Positions 44,210 through 52,717 of a stretch of 64,000 nucleotides of DNA are shown piece after piece; within the stretch, counting starts at the first letter, position 1, and the number at the start of each line of letters is the position of its first letter. A program made the position numbers and the translations under genes. The notes below the pieces were generated by a model, which did no database searches, was not told where the DNA came from, and worked only from the letters and a program-made list of their open reading frames with translations. The DNA is from CAVRJC01 sp964505725 (lineage in GTDB: Bacteria > Actinomycetota > Acidimicrobiia > IMCC26256 > DASPTH01), in assembly GCA_964505725.1 (NCBI GenBank), contig CAZDJK010000061.1, positions 8,731 to 72,730 of the forward strand, written 5' to 3'.

Positions 44210-44935
44210 ATGGGCGCGCTCGAGCTCGAAGTCGCGGACGTTGTGTGGGAGACGGTGAAGCGCTGCTCCCGGCGTCGATTGACGCTCATCCGCTCGGCTG
44301 TCATCGGCCCCGCGTCGCTGACCGGTTGTGCTTCCGTGGGATCCTGATCCGGCTGGTGACCGGCGCGTCGTGGGTCGACATCGAAGCGATCCTCGATCAT
44401 CAGGTCTCGGACACGACGCTGCGAGCTCGTCGTGACGAGTGGATCGACGCGGGAGTGTTCGAGCGCCTCAAAGCCGAAGCGGTCGCCGCGTTCGATCGGA
44501 TCATCGGGCTCGATCTCGACGACGTCGCGCTCGACGGCTCGTTGCACAAAGCCCCCTACGGAGGTGAAGGAACCGGCCCGAACCCTACGGATCGTGGGAA
44601 GTCGGGTTGGAAGTGGTCGGTGGCTTCGGAACGTCACGGCATCCCGATCGGCTGGGCGATCTACGGCGCGAACCGTCACGACGTACGCATGCTCGAACCC
44701 ACTCTCGACGCGGTGCGCGACGCGGGTCTGCTCGGTGACATCGCCACCCTGCATCTCGATCGCCGACTCCGGCGCGGTCCGCGACCGACTCCGCCGCGCG
44801 GGGATCGACGACTTCGAGATCCAACTGCGAGACACGAAGCTCCCCGGTGTCAAGAAACAACCTGTCCGACTCGGACTGCGTTGGATCGTGGAAGCCACCA
44901 ACTCGTGGTGGTCGAACTATGGCCAGCTCCAGTAA
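44210..44935 (+). pseudogene. IS5-type transposase remnant, two frameshifts and 3' truncation
   Basis: Reading across frames restores a DDE transposase: VVWETVK + LLPASIDAHPLGCHRPRVADRLCFRGILIRLVTG, DLDDVALDGSLHKAPYGGEGTGPNP (first Asp region), GIPIGWAIYGANRHDVRMLEPTL, DIATLHLDR (second Asp), then IDDFEIQLRDTKLPGVKK and WIVEATNSWWSNYGQLQ. Indels are near 44260 and 44763. The end diverges after NYGQL at about 44930, so the last part is lost. GGTGGAGGAC precedes the ATG. The element is dead unless helped in trans. Confidence 0.85.
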
Positions 44936-45015
44936 AGCCGGAAGCTCTCGGCCAGTTCGGGTAGGTCGCCTACGATCGCGTCCGCTTCGGCGGCATCGGT
45001 TGGCAGTCTCGGCAT
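44917..45015 (-). pseudogene. Possible N-terminal stub of a tyrosine integrase
   Basis: 32 codons: MPRLPTDAAEADAIVGDLPELAESFRLYW, then two codons and a stop created at the junction with the transposase remnant (about 44930). The end of this stub resembles the start of the core-binding domain of phage integrases, but 29 residues are too few to be sure. Position, 88 nt from tRNA-Pro and facing away from it, is what an element integrase would show. Confidence 0.35.
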
Positions 45016-45103
45016 GGCGCCTTTATGCCGTCTTGGAGCGCAATGCAAAGGTGCCCTGGTCCCGAGTCGGGGTATTTGCGCAGGTGAGAGGCTAGAAAAT
45101 CCC

Positions 45104-45175
45104 CGGGGAGTGGCGCAGTGGTAGCGCACCTGCTTTGGGAGCAGGAGGTCGGGGGTTCAAGTCCCCCCTCCCCGA
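45104..45175 (+). tRNA. tRNA-Pro (UGG)
   Basis: 72 nt. Acceptor CGGGGAG pairs with CTCCCCG, anticodon stem CCTGC/GCAGG with loop TTTGGGA (anticodon TGG), T arm GGGGGTTCAAGTCCCCC-like. CCA is not encoded. Followed 18 nt later by tRNA-Gly. Confidence 0.95.
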
Positions 45176-45193
45176 CCGCCGGGCGACCGGCGC

Positions 45194-45264
45194 GCGGGTG
45201 TAGCTCAATGGCAGAGCTCCAGCCTTCCAAGCTGGTCATGCGGGTTCGATTCCCGTCACCCGCT
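45194..45264 (+). tRNA. tRNA-Gly (UCC)
   Basis: 71 nt. Acceptor GCGGGTG pairs with CACCCGC, discriminator T, anticodon stem CCAGC/GCTGG, loop CTTCCAA (anticodon TCC), T arm CGGGTTCGATTCCCG. CCA not encoded. Confidence 0.95.
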
Positions 45265-45285
45265 CGAGCAGGACAGCCCGGGGAC

Positions 45286-46371
45286 CTAGTCGGGCGGCGC
45301 GGGCTCGGTGGGGGCCGCGTCGGTGGGCGCGGGCTCCGTCGTGGCGGGCTCGGTGGTCGTGCCGGACGTCGCCGGGACGGTCGCGAAGTCGGCCTCCCCG
45401 GGAGGCTCGCCGGCCGGTGGCGGCTCGGCCGCGGTCGCGGCGGGCGCGGGTGCACGCCCCGCGCGCCACGCGGCCTGGGTCAGCGCCCCGATCCCGTAGA
45501 TGCAGACGAGGAACCACACCACGAAGCCGATACCCGGGATCAACGCCGCGGCGCGCAGGATGCCGAACCCGACGAAGAACGCGCCGACACGAGCGCCCAC
45601 CGACGGGCCCTTCACCATCAGGCGTCCGAGGATGAGCGAGCTGGCGACGTAGCCGAGAGGGGCGAGGAGGGTGAACGCCGACACGATTCCGGCTCCGAGC
45701 GGGATCCCCACGACGGTCACGAACACGAGCACGCCGAGGATCGGACCGACGATGCCGACGAGCGCGCCCCAACCCAGCGTCGCCCAGAAGCGGCGCCCGG
45801 CGGCTGCCGACGCCTCGGCCGCCCGAGGGAGCACGAGCACGAAGAGCAGGCCGAGGATGGCGACCGAGACCGTCACCGCGAGCCACAGGTAGACGAGGAA
45901 CGCGACCAGGAACCCGGTGAAGAGGCTCGGTACGTTGAGCTTCTTCACCTTCCCGCGCACGGTGCCCGCCGCGACCTTCGGTTGCTCGCGCGACACGACG
46001 TCACCGCGCACCGACGCGCCGTCGCGCACGGTGATCCGGCCGTCGAGCGCCACCACGTCGCCGCCGACCCTCCCCGTGATCAGCACGTCGCCCGACACCA
46101 CGAGCATGTCGCCGGTCACGTGGCCGTCGACGGTGAGTTGCCCGCGGCCGACGACGACGTCGTCCTTGACCGTTCCCGCGATGGTGACCGGTCCGTCGAC
46201 GGAGACGACGGGCCCGTTCACCACCTCGCTCTTGGTGACGACGACGCCGCCGCTGACGCTGATGCGACGGTCGTTTGAGTTGGAGCCGCCGCGCGCCGCC
46301 GCCGCGGGCGGGGCGAGCACGACGACGGCCACCACTGCGAGCGCGAAGGCCATCAGCACGTAACGGCGCAT
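45286..46371 (-). CDS. Exported bactofilin-like repeat protein with membrane domain
   Basis: 361 aa. Signal peptide at 1-27 (LAPPAAAA). Residues 38-130 are short beta repeats of polymer-forming (bactofilin-like) type: VVSVDGPVTIAGTVKDDVVV, LTVDGHVTGDMLVVSGDVLI, GGDVVALDGRITVRDGASVRGDV. Then about four TM segments (150-290) and a Pro/Thr/Ala tail. Usual bactofilins are cytoplasmic, so the signal peptide and membrane half are unusual. It likely forms an outside-facing beta-helix anchored in the membrane. Confidence 0.75.
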   Translation of the reverse strand: MRRYVLMAFALAVVAVVVLAPPAAAARGGSNSNDRRISVSGGVVVTKSEVVNGPVVSVDGPVTIAGTVKDDVVVGRGQLTVDGHVTGDMLVVSGDVLITGRVGGDVVALDGRITVRDGASVRGDVVSREQPKVAAGTVRGKVKKLNVPSLFTGFLVAFLVYLWLAVTVSVAILGLLFVLVLPRAAEASAAAGRRFWATLGWGALVGIVGPILGVLVFVTVVGIPLGAGIVSAFTLLAPLGYVASSLILGRLMVKGPSVGARVGAFFVGFGILRAAALIPGIGFVVWFLVCIYGIGALTQAAWRAGRAPAPAATAAEPPPAGEPPGEADFATVPATSGTTTEPATTEPAPTDAAPTEPAPPD

Positions 46372-46450
46372 GGGCCACCCTCCCCGGTTCGAGGCCGTAC
46401 GCAGCCTCGCGCAACGAGGTGGCGCAGACAACGGCTCCGGACCCGGATCC

Positions 46451-47272
46451 TCAACCCGACGCGTAGTACGCGGCGAGCTCGGGCGGCATGAGCTCCTGAT
46501 AGCCCTGGTCGGCAATCACCACCCGGCGCAGGGTCCGCGGCGCGTCGCCCGTGAGCGGTCGCCGTGCGTGCTGGAGCGCGAGGTTGTCCCACGCGACGAG
46601 ATCGCCTCCGCGCCACCGGTGCTCGTACGCGAACCGGTCGTCGTAGAGGTGCGCGAACAACGCGTCGATCAGGTCGTCGCTCGCCTCCGGCTCGAAGCCG
46701 ACGACGCGGTCGGTCTGGTGTCCGTTGACGTACAGGATCTCGTCACCGGTGCGTGGGTGGGTCATGAGGATCGGGTGCGTCGCACCGGGCCAGTCGTCGG
46801 GCGCGTCGTCGCTCCGCTGGCGGCGCGCGAGATCTTTCGGCCACAGGTGCATGGCCTCCCGTCCCCGCGCGCGCTCGCGCAGATGGTCCGGGAGCTCGCG
46901 CGCGGCGGCGACCGCGTCGATATACCGCGTCGACGACTCCCCGTCGACCACGTCGACCGCGTAGAGGGTGAGCCCGAGCAGCGGGTGGGGCGTGCACGCG
47001 AGGTCGGAGTGCGGCGCGAGCTCCGAGCTCCCGAGCCCGCCGATCGCGGGGTCGCGTGACACGTAGCCGCTGTTGTCCTCGTCGAGCACCGGGCCGAACC
47101 ACGCTGCGATCCGCACCTGGTCGGCGGCGCTCACGTCCTGGCGCCGGAACAGGAGCAGGTGCCCGGCGTCGTAGAGCCGCACGAGCTCCTCGCGCTCGTC
47201 GTCGCTGACGCCGGCCGATACGTCGAGGTCGACCTCCCAGCCGAACGGATCCAGTGGCCGGACCTCGAGCAT
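46451..47272 (-). CDS. TauD/TfdA-family 2-oxoglutarate dioxygenase
   Basis: 273 aa. Iron ligands are His/Asp in APHSDLA (HxD) and the distal His in LALQHARRPL, with the 2-oxoglutarate-binding Arg in RTLRRVV. RDPAIGGLGSSELAPHSD is typical of this family. The substrate (taurine, aryloxyacetate, other) is not evident from the neighbours. Soluble. Confidence 0.9.
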   Translation of the reverse strand: MLEVRPLDPFGWEVDLDVSAGVSDDEREELVRLYDAGHLLLFRRQDVSAADQVRIAAWFGPVLDEDNSGYVSRDPAIGGLGSSELAPHSDLACTPHPLLGLTLYAVDVVDGESSTRYIDAVAAARELPDHLRERARGREAMHLWPKDLARRQRSDDAPDDWPGATHPILMTHPRTGDEILYVNGHQTDRVVGFEPEASDDLIDALFAHLYDDRFAYEHRWRGGDLVAWDNLALQHARRPLTGDAPRTLRRVVIADQGYQELMPPELAAYYASG

Positions 47273-47381
47273 GGGGCCCCCCTACCGGCCCGCCGGTCGT
47301 GCCGGCGCGCCCGCGGAACGTTCCGTTGCCTCCATGATCGCCCCGGGGGGCGGCGAGCGCAACGAGCCCTCGATCAGGGAA

Positions 47382-48524
47382 TCAGTAGTTGCTCCACTCG
47401 CGGCCAAACCAGCGCTGGATACGGCCCGACCCGAAGGCCGCCTTGGCGGCGAGGAGGTCGACCGAGGGCTCGTCGAACTCCCCCGTCGGCGGCTGGCCGG
47501 TCCGGAACGTCACGTCGACCCGGCCGACCCGGTCTTCACCGAACTCGACGTAGCAGATGCCGCGGCCGTCGTAGGTCGCCGCATCGCCGCCGGCGCGGTG
47601 GCGGGCGACGATCGCGTCGGCCACCACGGACGCCTGCCCCTCCGCGAAGACGCCCGCCTTCGGCGTGCCGACGCTGGTGACGTCGCCGACCGCGTAGACC
47701 CCGGGATAGCTCGTCTCGAGGTTCAACGGGTTCACGGGGATCCAGCCGTCGACGCACATGCCCGACTCCTGCACGACCGCGGGCGCGTGGTGCCGGGGGA
47801 CGCCGAGGAACAGGTCGTAGGGCAGCGCGGTGCCGTCGGCGAGGTCGACCGTGCTCGCCACGGGGTCGAGCCCACGCACGACGCTGTTGGGACGCCAGGC
47901 GATGTCGCGCTCCTCGAACGCGGAGAGCAGCGCCTGCGACGCCGCGGGCGACGGCGGGATCGGCGCCGGCAACGGCATGACCAGCGACACCTCGGAGCGG
48001 TCGCGCACGCCCCGGCGGAGGAGGAAGTCGTGCACGAGCAACGCCGTCTCGCTCGGCGCCGGCGGGCACTTGAACGGGGTGGAGGTCACGGCGACGACGA
48101 CGCGGCCGCCGTCGAACCCGTCGATCACGTCACGGAGGGCGAACGCGCCCGCCTCGGTGTAGAACTCGTGGCCGCCCTCGACCAGGCCGGGCGTGGCCGC
48201 GGGATCGAGATCGGCGCCGAGCGCGACCACCATCACGTCGCCGTCGAAGTCACCGGCGTCGGTGTCGACCCGGCGCGCGGCCGGGTCGATCGAGCGCACC
48301 GTCGCCTGCACGAAGCGCACCCCCGGCTTCACGATGTCGCGGTAGGGGTGGTGCACCGCCTCCGCGGTGGTGCGCCCGAACATGACGTCGAGCTTGGAGA
48401 ACCCGAACACGAACCCGTCGGACCGATCGACGAGGACGACCTCGACGTCGTCGCCCAGCTCCTCCGACAACCGGCTCGTCAGCTCCAGGCCGCCGAACCC
48501 CGCTCCCAGCACCAGGACGCGCAT
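47382..48524 (-). CDS. FAD-dependent pyridine nucleotide-disulphide oxidoreductase (SQR/FCSD-like)
   Basis: 380 aa. FAD motif GAGFGGLELTSRL at the N-terminus, second GD motif in GVYAVGDVTSVGTPKAGVFAEGQ. A single Cys in STPFKCPPAPSE lies where sulfide:quinone reductases carry a redox Cys (typically KCAGAP), and MCVDG gives another. NDH-2-like activity is the alternative. The C-terminal WFGREWSNY could contact the membrane. Confidence 0.8.
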   Translation of the reverse strand: MRVLVLGAGFGGLELTSRLSEELGDDVEVVLVDRSDGFVFGFSKLDVMFGRTTAEAVHHPYRDIVKPGVRFVQATVRSIDPAARRVDTDAGDFDGDVMVVALGADLDPAATPGLVEGGHEFYTEAGAFALRDVIDGFDGGRVVVAVTSTPFKCPPAPSETALLVHDFLLRRGVRDRSEVSLVMPLPAPIPPSPAASQALLSAFEERDIAWRPNSVVRGLDPVASTVDLADGTALPYDLFLGVPRHHAPAVVQESGMCVDGWIPVNPLNLETSYPGVYAVGDVTSVGTPKAGVFAEGQASVVADAIVARHRAGGDAATYDGRGICYVEFGEDRVGRVDVTFRTGQPPTGEFDEPSVDLLAAKAAFGSGRIQRWFGREWSNY

Positions 48525-48564
48525 GGCATCCCCTCCGTCCTCCGTCGTCAGTACGCCTGTTCGT

Positions 48565-49473
48565 TCAGCTCGTGGGGTGGAGCCAGCCGCGGTTGCCGAG
48601 CTCGGGCTGGAGCACGTCCTCGCTCCAGAGCAGCTGCCCGGTCGTGACCTCCGGGTCGGCCAGCGCGACCAGGAGCGTCGCCTCCGCGAACCGCTCCGGG
48701 CTCGCGTACTCGATGTCGCCGGCGCCCGCGTACAGGTTCCCCGGCGACAGCACGGGCTCCGACGGCATGAGCGCGTTCACGGGGATGCCGTGCTCCTGCA
48801 TCTCCGCCGCCACCGCCTGGGTGAGGTGGTGCATCGCCGCCTTGTTGCCCCCGTAGGCGAACGCGCCCGCCGGGCCCGACCGGCGGTAGGGGCCGGGGCC
48901 GGGCGCGTACGCCGCGGAGGAGCTGATGTTCACGATCGAGCCGCGGCCGGCCTCGATCATCCCCGGCAGCACGAGCTGCATGAGGCGGTAGGTGGCCATG
49001 ACCCCGATCTCGAAGTGCAGCCGGTAGCCCTTCAGGGGGAACGCGAGGAACGAGCTCCGCGGGATCGCCCAGCCGCCGGGCACCGGCGGTGGTGCCTGGT
49101 TCGCCGCGGGCGCGGGCGCCGGCCCCGCCGCGCTCGCGTCGGTCTTCTCCGGCGGCCGGCCCGGGACGGTGAGCGCCGCGTTGTTCACCAGGATGTCGGC
49201 CGTCCCCAGCGCGGCGCGGGTCCTGTCGACGATGGTCTCGACCTCCTCGGGCTTGGCGAGGTCGGCGGGAACCGCGATGGCACGCCCGCCGGCGGCCTCG
49301 ATCCCCGCCACCGTCTCGTGGACGGTCCCGGGCAGCCGCGGGTCCCACTGCGCCTCGGTGCGCGAGACCACAGCGACCGCGGCACCCTCCGCGGCGAAGT
49401 GCTCCGCGATCGACTTGCCGAGCCCGCGGCTCGCGCCCGTGACGATCGCGACCCGGTCGTCGAGTCTCCCCAT
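48565..49473 (-). CDS. Short-chain dehydrogenase/reductase
   Basis: 302 aa. Cofactor motif TGASRGLGKS, NNAAL, active-site Ser in ISSSAAY and YxxxK (YGGNK). A Pro/Ala-rich insert of about 35 residues follows NNAALTVPG, longer than usual. ATG 49473 has AGGAG 2-3 nt upstream. Substrate unknown. Divergent from the flavin-binding-like gene across 52 nt. Confidence 0.9.
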   Translation of the reverse strand: MGRLDDRVAIVTGASRGLGKSIAEHFAAEGAAVAVVSRTEAQWDPRLPGTVHETVAGIEAAGGRAIAVPADLAKPEEVETIVDRTRAALGTADILVNNAALTVPGRPPEKTDASAAGPAPAPAANQAPPPVPGGWAIPRSSFLAFPLKGYRLHFEIGVMATYRLMQLVLPGMIEAGRGSIVNISSSAAYAPGPGPYRRSGPAGAFAYGGNKAAMHHLTQAVAAEMQEHGIPVNALMPSEPVLSPGNLYAGAGDIEYASPERFAEATLLVALADPEVTTGQLLWSEDVLQPELGNRGWLHPTS

Positions 49474-49525
49474 GGCTCCTTCTCCCTTCGCCGCGGCTCC
49501 CTTCGCCGCGGCGCGCCGCGACACT

Positions 49526-50002
49526 ATGCACATCATGGGAATCCTCACCGACGACATGCAGCGCGTGGTCGAGGCCGAGCTCGGCTTCGTCGCAACGGTC
49601 TGCCCCGACGGCACGCCCAACCTGTCGCCCAAGGGCACCGTCGCGGTGTGGGACGACGACCATCTCGTGTTCGCCGACCTTCACTCGCCGGGCACGGTCG
49701 CGAACCTGCGCTCGAACCCGAGCGTCGAGGTGAACGTCGTGGACCAGCTCGTCCGCAAGGGCTACCGCTTCAAGGGCCGCGGTGCCGTGCACACCGACGG
49801 CGAGACCTTCGAACGCGGCGTGCGGTTCTACGAGGCGCGCGGCACCGTCCGCGCGCGGGAGCGCATCCGCGGGATCGTCGTCGTCGCCGTCGAGCGCGCG
49901 GCTGCGGTGACCTCCCCCGCCTACGACATCGGCCTCACCGAGGAGGAGCTGCGCGAGCAGAACCTCCGCCGCCTCGCGGGCGGCACGGTCCGCGACGGGT
50001 GA
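49526..50002 (+). CDS. Pyridoxamine 5'-phosphate oxidase-like split-barrel protein
   Basis: 158 aa. Split-barrel signature: LGFVATVCPDGTPNLSPKGTVAVWDDDHLVFADL and ANLRSNPSVEVNVVD, then KGYRFKGRGAVH. In the family these bind FMN or F420. ATG 49526 or 49535 could be the start. Divergent partner of the SDR gene. Confidence 0.85.
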   Translation: MHIMGILTDDMQRVVEAELGFVATVCPDGTPNLSPKGTVAVWDDDHLVFADLHSPGTVANLRSNPSVEVNVVDQLVRKGYRFKGRGAVHTDGETFERGVRFYEARGTVRARERIRGIVVVAVERAAAVTSPAYDIGLTEEELREQNLRRLAGGTVRDG

Positions 50003-50011
50003 GGGCGAGGG

Positions 50012-50221
50012 TCAGTGCCGATAGCTCCCTGACGACCCGGCCCCGATGATGAGGCTCACCACCGTCCCGAGGGGCAGCGCGCCCCAGTAGCTGACGTTGG
50101 CGCCCACGTTCCCGAGGAAGAGCATGAGCAGCCACGTCACGGGGAAGGTCGCGATGAGGAAGACGATGAACAGGAGCGCGAGCGCCCCGAGGCTCTCGAA
50201 GACGTTGCGGAACACACTCAT
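50012..50221 (-). CDS. 69-aa two-TM membrane protein
   Basis: MSVFRNVFESLGALALLFIVFLIATFPVTWLLMLFLGNVGANVSYWGALPLGTVVSLII: TM1 about 10-35, TM2 about 42-60. ATG 50221 is chosen since residues before it look non-coding. Converges with the split-barrel gene. Function unknown. Confidence 0.65.
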   Translation of the reverse strand: MSVFRNVFESLGALALLFIVFLIATFPVTWLLMLFLGNVGANVSYWGALPLGTVVSLIIGAGSSGSYRH

Positions 50222-50333
50222 ACAGGCCCCCCGGATTGCGATCGATTGCGGCTCGTCCAGGGAGCACTGTTCCACGCGGACCGCGCAAAGTGGCGGACCA
50301 ACCGACCACCTCCTTCTAACCTTGACCGTTCCC

Positions 50334-50407
50334 GCGCCCGTAGCTCAGCCGGACAGAGCAGCAGACTTCTAATCTGCGGGTCGAAGGTTCGAATCCTTCC
50401 GGGCGCG
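50334..50407 (+). tRNA. tRNA-Arg (UCU)
   Basis: 74 nt. Acceptor GCGCCCG pairs with CGGGCGC, discriminator G, anticodon stem GCAGA/TCTGC with loop CTTCTAA (anticodon TCT), T arm GAAGGTTCGAATCCTTC. Confidence 0.95.
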
Positions 50408-50485
50408 CTCGAGACTCGAGCAGCGGCGCACGCGGTTCCGCGTGCCCTGCGGGCCCTCGTCGGATTCCGCCGGGTCGGAGTTCGG

Positions 50486-51256
50486 TCAGAGGTTCTCGAG
50501 ACGGGCGGCGATTGCGCGGTAGCGGGAGACCGGGATGAGATGGACTCCGTCGAAGGCGCCCGACGCCCGTAGGTCGTGGACCATCTGGCACGCAAAGTCC
50601 ACCCCGGCATCGGGGTTTTCCTCGAGGGCCTCGACGATGTCGTCGGGTACGGCCAGCTCAGGAATCTCGGCCGAGAGCTTGCGCGCCATCGTCGCGGATG
50701 CCGGCACCATCACCCCCGCGAACACGGGGCCGTCGAACGCCACTCGTGACCGCCAGTCGACGAGTGCGGGCACCGACCAGCTGACCTGAACGACGAGGAA
50801 GTCGGCCGCGCGCTTCCACGACGGCAGCGGCGCGAGCCGCGAGGTGACGCCGATACGCAGGCTCTCGAGACCACTTTCGGAAGTGGCGAAGCGTCGCGCT
50901 TCCGCGAGCATCGAACGCACCGTCAGGTCGCCTGATCGCCTGCCGGTCTCGGGTCGATCGCCGTAGACGAACAGGAACTCGTCGACCCCGTACGCCGCAG
51001 CGGTGAGGAGATCTCGACGGAAGCCGAGCATGTTGCGGTCTCTCGCATTGAGACACGCGATCGATCGGCCGCCCATCAACGCGACTTCGTGCGCGACAGC
51101 GATACTCGACACGGTCGCACGTCCAATGTGGTTGTCCGGGATCAAGAACGACGACGCCACTCGGCTGAGGACGCCGATCTGGTGCCGAACGCGCATGAGA
51201 TCAGGACGCGTCGCTGGCTCGACTTCGCAGACGATGCCAAAGCTCCTGTCCACCAT
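50486..51256 (-). CDS. MetF-like methylenetetrahydrofolate reductase family protein
   Basis: 256 aa TIM-barrel protein. Family landmarks: VCEVEPATRPD (catalytic Glu position), SSFLIPDNHIGRATVSSIAVAHEV, CLNARDRNMLGFRRDLLTAAAYGVDEFLFVYGDRP. It is short and divergent compared with MetF (about 290 aa), and the FAD-binding region is only partly recognisable. Similar proteins occur in C1-metabolism settings. Nothing nearby confirms the pathway. Confidence 0.7.
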   Translation of the reverse strand: MVDRSFGIVCEVEPATRPDLMRVRHQIGVLSRVASSFLIPDNHIGRATVSSIAVAHEVALMGGRSIACLNARDRNMLGFRRDLLTAAAYGVDEFLFVYGDRPETGRRSGDLTVRSMLAEARRFATSESGLESLRIGVTSRLAPLPSWKRAADFLVVQVSWSVPALVDWRSRVAFDGPVFAGVMVPASATMARKLSAEIPELAVPDDIVEALEENPDAGVDFACQMVHDLRASGAFDGVHLIPVSRYRAIAARLENL

Positions 51257-51383
51257 CAGGTCAGCGTATGTTGGCTGGTGAAGGCGTCCCGGTCCCAGCG
51301 ACGTTCACGCGTTCCTTGCTCCCTATACGAAGGCCTTCGGGCGCTGACTGCTCCCCACCGCGCAGCTCGGGTACAGCCGAGTG

Positions 51384-51911
51384 TCAGTGCGCCGCGAGCG
51401 CGCTCTTGACGAGGGCGACGAGGACACCGAGGGCGAGGGCCGTCACGCCCAGGAACACCGAAGGGAGGCGCGCCTTCCCCACGGAGCGGGCGATGAGATA
51501 CCCGACGACGCCGATCACGAGGGCAGGCACATCGCCCGCGGTTTCCTGAGCGCGTACGTCAGAGAACAAGAGCACCGGAATGCTCGAGAGCGCGGCGACG
51601 AGCATCGCTCCACCGACCTGAGCGAGACCGATGTAGGTGTCGTGTCGTGTGGGGCGCTCCCCGCGAAACGCCGGAGCCGCGAGTCGAAACGCAAACCAGT
51701 GTGCGAGCGCGAGACCAACCGCGGTACCCCAGACGATCGCGAGCAGCTGCTCGCCGACCGCGCCCGTGACTCGTCCCCCGGCGAAGTGACGTTCGGGAAG
51801 AGCTGCGAGCTCCGCGATCTCGATGACCGCGACATAGAGGACCATTGTGGTCGCCTCTCGGACCACTTCACTGCGGACCCCGGCTGATGGCTCGACGAGC
51901 CGCGTGACCAT
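51384..51911 (-). CDS. Hypothetical membrane protein, low-temperature-requirement-A-like
   Basis: 175 aa, about four to five TM segments (VLYVAVIEIAELAAL, LLAIVWGTAVGLALAHWFAF, LAQVGGAMLVAALSSIPVLL, ALVIGVVGYLIA, VFLGVTALALGVLVALV). IVWGTAVGLALAHWFAFRLA is reminiscent of small membrane proteins of the LtrA-like group, but weakly. Function unknown. Confidence 0.7.
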   Translation of the reverse strand: MVTRLVEPSAGVRSEVVREATTMVLYVAVIEIAELAALPERHFAGGRVTGAVGEQLLAIVWGTAVGLALAHWFAFRLAAPAFRGERPTRHDTYIGLAQVGGAMLVAALSSIPVLLFSDVRAQETAGDVPALVIGVVGYLIARSVGKARLPSVFLGVTALALGVLVALVKSALAAH

Positions 51912-52022
51912 CGGGGAATCATGTCACTCGCCGAATGCGGCCGATCTCCGCCATTTGCCCGCAGAAACGTGGAGGTTCACCCGTCGATCCATCCGCGGGC
52001 GACGCACGCCCGTACAACAGGT

Positions 52023-52139
52023 ATGCAGCGTCTTGTTCGGAGCACCAGGTTCTGGGTCGTCCTGGCGGTGATCGTCGTGATCGCGCTCCTCGCGATCTTC
52101 GCCTCGGGCAGCGGGAGCGGAATGGGCGGCGGCTACTGA
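52023..52139 (+). CDS. 38-aa single-TM small protein
   Basis: MQRLVRSTRFWVVLAVIVVIALLAIFA followed by a SGSGSGMGGGY tail. Positive n-region, one TM helix, flexible Gly/Ser end. TACAAC lies 4 nt before the ATG; no good ribosome-binding site. Called from its clear membrane-peptide pattern only. Confidence 0.45.
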   Translation: MQRLVRSTRFWVVLAVIVVIALLAIFASGSGSGMGGGY

Positions 52140-52215
52140 CGCGTCGTCGCTTCCCGCGCGACGGCGGTGGTGCCGACCCTCACAGTGCGACCCTCACGGG
52201 GAAGATCGCGCGCCC

Positions 52216-52506
52216 CTACGCGAAGGTGACGTCGTAGACCTTCGGGGCGCCGATCTTCATGCCCGGAACGGCCTGTTCGATGTCCTCGCTGTGCTGCTTC
52301 TCCCTGTCGACCATCGCGTTCATCGCGGCTTCGTCGCGCCAGAGGACGACGGCGATGCTGTCGCCGCCTTCTCGGGGAGCGAGCACGTAGATACCCTCGC
52401 AGCCGTCCGCGCCGCGCGTCTCGTCCATCGCCTTCTGCGAGGTCTCGTCCAGCGGTGCGTTCGGGTCGGGTGCAGTACCGGAAGTCGTTATCACCTGAGC
52501 GATCAC
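52216..52506 (-). CDS. ABM-like small monooxygenase-fold protein
   Basis: 96 aa dimeric alpha/beta-barrel-like protein. DGCEGIYVLAPREGGDSIAVVLWRDEAAMNAM fits the antibiotic-biosynthesis-monooxygenase fold (ferredoxin-like). GTG start with AGGAGGGG 7 nt upstream, the best ribosome-binding site in this area, fixes the start although the frame is open upstream. Function unknown; members degrade or oxidise quinones or haem. Confidence 0.75.
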   Translation of the reverse strand: MIAQVITTSGTAPDPNAPLDETSQKAMDETRGADGCEGIYVLAPREGGDSIAVVLWRDEAAMNAMVDREKQHSEDIEQAVPGMKIGAPKVYDVTFA

Positions 52507-52717
52507 GCCGAGCCCCCTCCTGTGATGCCACCCCTCCCAGCCCGAGTGTCGCGCCACGGTCAAGCGGCTCGGCGCGTTCGCGTGGCGGGGGCGGCGGGTC
52601 GTGGGCGCCCCTGAGCGCCCCCGACGGGCAGGTTGTCCAGGCCGCCGGGACACCCACGACGCCCCGGGAATGTAGACCCTCACGACCCGCCGTGCGCCGG
52701 TCCGTGAAAGCGCGGCT

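Noticed and set aside
49487..49516. Direct repeat CCTTCGCCGCGGC in the SDR/split-barrel gap
   Set aside because: Only two copies of 13 nt in GC-rich DNA; may be a chance duplication and shows no operator symmetry.
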